In this document: positions 46,294 through 48,663 of the stretch, piece after piece
Layout of the letters: each line of letters opens with the position of its first letter
Numbering within the stretch: position 1 is the stretch's first letter
Origin: Singulisphaera sp. GP187
GTDB lineage: Bacteria > Planctomycetota > Planctomycetia > Gemmatales > Gemmataceae
Direction: 5' to 3'
Length of the DNA stretch: 48,663 nucleotides
Assembly: GCA_945905925.1 (NCBI GenBank)
Contig: CAMDQN010000039.1
Span: forward strand, 1 to 48,663
Notes under the pieces: model-generated
Database searches by the model: none
Seen by the model: the letters and a program-made list of their open reading frames with translations, nothing else
Told to the model about the DNA's origin: nothing
Program-made: the position numbers and the translations under genes

Positions 46294-46390
46294 AACCCCC
46301 CAACCCCCTTCCCTAAGAAGGGAGGGGGAGCAAGCCAGACGTCAGTTCTTAGCCCCTCCCTTCTTAGGGGAGGGGTTGGGGAGGGGTCTC
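46294..46390. repeat. family A inverted repeat in a divergent promoter region
   Basis: Arms 46294-46329 and 46353-46390 both contain the CCCTAAGAAGGGAGG or complementary core. It lies in the 361-base gap between two divergent genes and ends 28 bases before the UbiD start. Nothing else was recognised in 46058-46293. Confidence 0.88.
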
Positions 46391-46418
46391 TTCGAACATC
46401 CCGCGAGCCGAGTTCAGC

Positions 46419-48419
46419 ATGGGCCACCGAAGCCTTGCCGCCGCCGTCGCCGACCTCGAACGCGCGGGGCAACTGGTCCGTATCGAACAGGAGATCGACC
46501 CGCACCTCGAAGCGGCCGAGATCCACCGCCGCGTCCACCAGGCCGGTGGGCCGGCAATCTACTTCGCGCGCGTTAAAGGCACTCCGTTCCCGATGGTGTC
46601 GAACCTGTTCGGCACGCTCGACCGCGCCAAGTTCCTGTTCCGCGACGCGCTCGAAGACGTGCGCAAGTTGGTCGAGTTGAAGACCGACCCGGCGAACCTC
46701 CGCAGGCGCCCGTTGCGATACTGGAAAGTGCCCCTTCTGGCGTGGCGGTTGCGGCCGAAGCTCGTCCGGTCCGGGCCGATTCTCAAGCACACCACGACCG
46801 TTTCGCAACTGCCGCAACTGAAGTGCTGGCCGCTGGACGGCGGCGCGTTCGTGACGTTGCCGCAGGTATATACCGAACACCCGGATGCGCCCGGTTGGAT
46901 TAAGTCGAACCTCGGGATGTATCGCGTGCAGTTGGGCGGCAACGAGTACGAGCCGGACCGCGAAGTGGGTATGCACTACCAGATTCACCGTGGGATCGGC
47001 GTGCATCACGCCGCGGCGGTGCGCCGCGGCGAGCGCCTTCGAGTGAACGTGATCGTGGGTGGTCCACCGGCGCTGGCGGTCGCGGCCGTGATGCCGCTGC
47101 CGGAGGGATTGCCGGAACTCGCGTTCGCCGCGGCGCTCGGCGGGCGGCGCTTGAGTTTGGTAAGAAGACAACCCCTCCCCCAAAGCCCCTCCCCTAAGAA
47201 GGGAGGGGGAGCAAGACAGAACGCAGAAGACGCTGGGGCGTCTTCGGTTTTAAGCCCCTCCCTTCTTAGGGGGGGGGCTTTGGGGGAGGGGTTGTCTTTG
47301 CCTTTCCCAGCGGAAGCCGATTTCGTCGTCTCCGGTTGGATCGACCCCACGCGCACGAAGCCTGAAGGGCCGTTCGGTGACCATCTCGGCTACTACAGCC
47401 TTGCGCACGACTTCCCCGTGATGACCGTGGAGACGGTGTACCACCGGCCCGGCGCGATCTGGCCGTTCACGGTGGTCGGCCGACCGCCACAAGAAGACAC
47501 CACGTTCGGCGAACTGATTCACGAGCTAACCGGGCCGATCATTCCCACCGTGATACCGGGGCTGCACGCGGTCCACGCGGTCGATGCGGCCGGAGTTCAC
47601 CCGCTGTTGCTCGCGATTGGCTCGGAGCGGTACGTTCCGTATGCCGGCACGCGCCGCCCGCAGGAACTGCTCACGCTCGCGAACGCGGTCCTGGGCCAAG
47701 GGCAACTGTCGCTCGCGAAGTACCTGTTCCTTGTCGCGAAGGAAGACAACCCCGATCTCGACATTCACGATATCCGGGCGTTCTTGCGTCACCTCTTGGA
47801 GCGATTCGACCCGGAAGCGGACCTGCACTTCCAGACGCGAACGACAATCGACACGCTCGACTACTCCGCGGGAATGGGCTTAAACGCGGGGAGCAAGTTG
47901 GTGATCGCGTCGGCAGGTCCGAAGCGCCGCGAACTCGCGACGACCGTGCCTTCGGACTTGGTGTTAACCGACGGGTTCGCGGACGCGCGGATCGTGCTGC
48001 CCGGCGTACTGGCGGTTCGTGGCCCTCGAATCGAAGGCGGAAGGCGGAAGGCGGAAGGCGGAGAAGATCAAAACCCGGACCTCGAACGACTCTTGTTTTC
48101 TCTGGATTCCGCCCTCTGCCAACCGCCTTCCGCCTTGGCGGGTTTTCCGCTGCTGATCGTCGCCGACGACTCGGAGTTCGTGTCACGAACTCTGAACAAC
48201 TTCTTGTGGGTGGTGTTCACTCGCTCGGACCCCGCGAACGACGTTCACGGTGTGGGTGCGTTCACGAACCGCAAGCACTGGGGTTGTCGCGGACCGCTGG
48301 TGATCGACGCGCGTCTGAAGCCGCACATGCCGCCGCCTCTGGAACCGGACGCGGCCGTGACGAAGAAGGTAGACACGCTGTTCGCGAAAGGCGGGCCGTT
48401 GAGTGGGGTGAAGGGGTGA
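46419..48419 (+). CDS. UbiD-family decarboxylase with two in-frame palindromic insertions
   Basis: 666 residues, larger than typical UbiD (about 500). UbiD enzymes use prenylated FMN from UbiX to decarboxylate aromatic or unsaturated acids; a futalosine-pathway menaquinone decarboxylase is one option. Conserved parts seen: VRIEQEIDPHLE at the N-terminus, RVQLGGNEYEPDREVGMHYQIH, PEGPFGDHLGYYS and the long C-terminal domain with FTRSDPANDVHG. Residues about 249-294 ([15 protein letters not shown]) and 539-573 (EGGRRKAEGGEDQNPD) are encoded by the inverted repeats at 47163-47299 and 48034-48136. Both lie at low-complexity loops, and the frame is unbroken. No ubiX is visible here. Confidence 0.88.
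   Translation: MGHRSLAAAVADLERAGQLVRIEQEIDPHLEAAEIHRRVHQAGGPAIYFARVKGTPFPMVSNLFGTLDRAKFLFRDALEDVRKLVELKTDPANLRRRPLRYWKVPLLAWRLRPKLVRSGPILKHTTTVSQLPQLKCWPLDGGAFVTLPQVYTEHPDAPGWIKSNLGMYRVQLGGNEYEPDREVGMHYQIHRGIGVHHAAAVRRGERLRVNVIVGGPPALAVAAVMPLPEGLPELAFAAALGGRRLSLVRRQPLPQSPSPKKGGGARQNAEDAGASSVLSPSLLRGGALGEGLSLPFPAEADFVVSGWIDPTRTKPEGPFGDHLGYYSLAHDFPVMTVETVYHRPGAIWPFTVVGRPPQEDTTFGELIHELTGPIIPTVIPGLHAVHAVDAAGVHPLLLAIGSERYVPYAGTRRPQELLTLANAVLGQGQLSLAKYLFLVAKEDNPDLDIHDIRAFLRHLLERFDPEADLHFQTRTTIDTLDYSAGMGLNAGSKLVIASAGPKRRELATTVPSDLVLTDGFADARIVLPGVLAVRGPRIEGGRRKAEGGEDQNPDLERLLFSLDSALCQPPSALAGFPLLIVADDSEFVSRTLNNFLWVVFTRSDPANDVHGVGAFTNRKHWGCRGPLVIDARLKPHMPPPLEPDAAVTKKVDTLFAKGGPLSGVKG
47163..47299. repeat. 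family A inverted repeat inside the UbiD gene
   Basis: Arms 47163-47210 and 47252-47299 pair over 48 bases with few mismatches; each has the family A core. The loop holds a smaller hairpin (GAAGACGC/GCGTCTTC, 47226-47245). Confidence 0.92.
48034..48136. repeat. family E inverted repeat inside the UbiD gene
   Basis: Left arm 48034-48062 is made of a repeated seven-base GGAAGGC unit, right arm 48107-48136 is its complement with a few changes. Central loop about 44 bases. Second such element in the same gene. Confidence 0.85.
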
Positions 48420-48435
48420 GTAACTGTGGCGTTTG

Positions 48436-48663
48436 TCAAGCAGCGGCGGCCCCATTTTCGGCCAGGTTCCGCCAGGGTTTATTGTCGCGAAGGACGGCGT
48501 TGGCGATGATGACCAGTTTCCGTGCGAGCGCGATGCGGATCACCTTGGGAGCCTTCCCGGCTTTTTCCAAGCGGTCAGCGAACGCCGCCAGCACCGCGTT
48601 CCCCTGGCGCGCCGCGTGCGCGCCCAGGTACAGCACCCGGCGCACCGCCGCGCGACCGCCCGC
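48436..48663 (-). mobile_element. IS110-type transposase, C-terminal part (cut by window end)
   Basis: The frame is open to the window edge, so the visible 75 codons are the C-terminus of a longer gene read leftward. GGRAAVRRVLYLGAHAARQG, AAFADRLEKAGKAPKV and ALARKLVIIANAVLRDNKPW match the transposase_20 domain end of IS110/IS116/IS902 transposases, which carries the conserved serine-recombinase-like part in IS110. IS110 elements lack terminal inverted repeats, so the left end cannot be set here; it stops 17 bases after the UbiD gene. Intactness upstream cannot be judged. Confidence 0.88.

Overview
This window reads as chromosome from a planctomycete, most likely of the Gemmata/Gemmataceae group. 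The supporting evidence is a high-GC genome, a solitary 16S rRNA gene with its own promoter and terminator and no 23S, 5S or tRNA behind it, and a 16S site (ACACCTACGGGTGGCTGC, 35496-35513) that complements the planctomycete probe EUB338-II rather than EUB338. Planctomycete-style proteins agree with this: Ser/Thr kinases with TPR or GAF parts, a formylglycine-generating enzyme, oversized signal peptidases and a sugar dehydrogenase fused to cytochrome c.

Layout. 1-5 kb: the end of a TPR protein, a GAF-Ser/Thr kinase, lumazine synthase (ribH) and a fused glycosyltransferase. 5-9.1 kb: formylglycine-generating enzyme divergent from the sulfate importer genes cysT-cysW-cysA, a plausible sulfatase/sulfate-scavenging neighbourhood. 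9.1-12.8 kb: a GT4 glycosyltransferase, a class I aminotransferase and an ornithine cyclodeaminase homologue. 12.9-25.9 kb: a long leftward run. Read in its own direction it is lepA, two signal peptidases, a YbgC-type thioesterase, an ExbB-like/ExbD-like proton-channel pair, a second membrane protein with an ExbD-like tail, a membrane-anchored GTPase, metF and gamma-glutamyltransferase. 26-30.4 kb: two tandem thioredoxin-fold exported proteins and a PQQ-type sugar dehydrogenase/triple CxxCH protein. 30.5-34.6 kb: a HisA-related TIM barrel, rpsB-tsf-rpsT and purQ. 34.8-36.8 kb: the 16S unit. 36.9-48.7 kb: a Trm112-like protein, an M1 peptidase fused to a BamA/D15-like outer-membrane barrel, a zinc-ribbon protein, two GT2 glycosyltransferases, a four-PAS hybrid histidine kinase, a UbiD-family decarboxylase and the C-terminal end of an IS110-type transposase cut by the window edge.

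Two things stand out. First, the window holds about twenty inverted repeats in several sequence families. They lie in divergent, convergent and co-directional gaps and also, without breaking the frame, inside coding sequences: one in a GT4 gene, one in a GT2 gene and two in the UbiD gene. This resembles the palindromic elements that insert in reading frames in Rickettsia, but the sequences look unrelated. Second, the ExbB-like/ExbD-like/ExbD-tail/GTPase gene block (15675-19918) is tightly packed and appears to be a proton-channel-plus-GTPase machine that I cannot match to a named system.

No homology search could be run. Family calls come from motif and sequence recognition, and all operon and functional links are inference.
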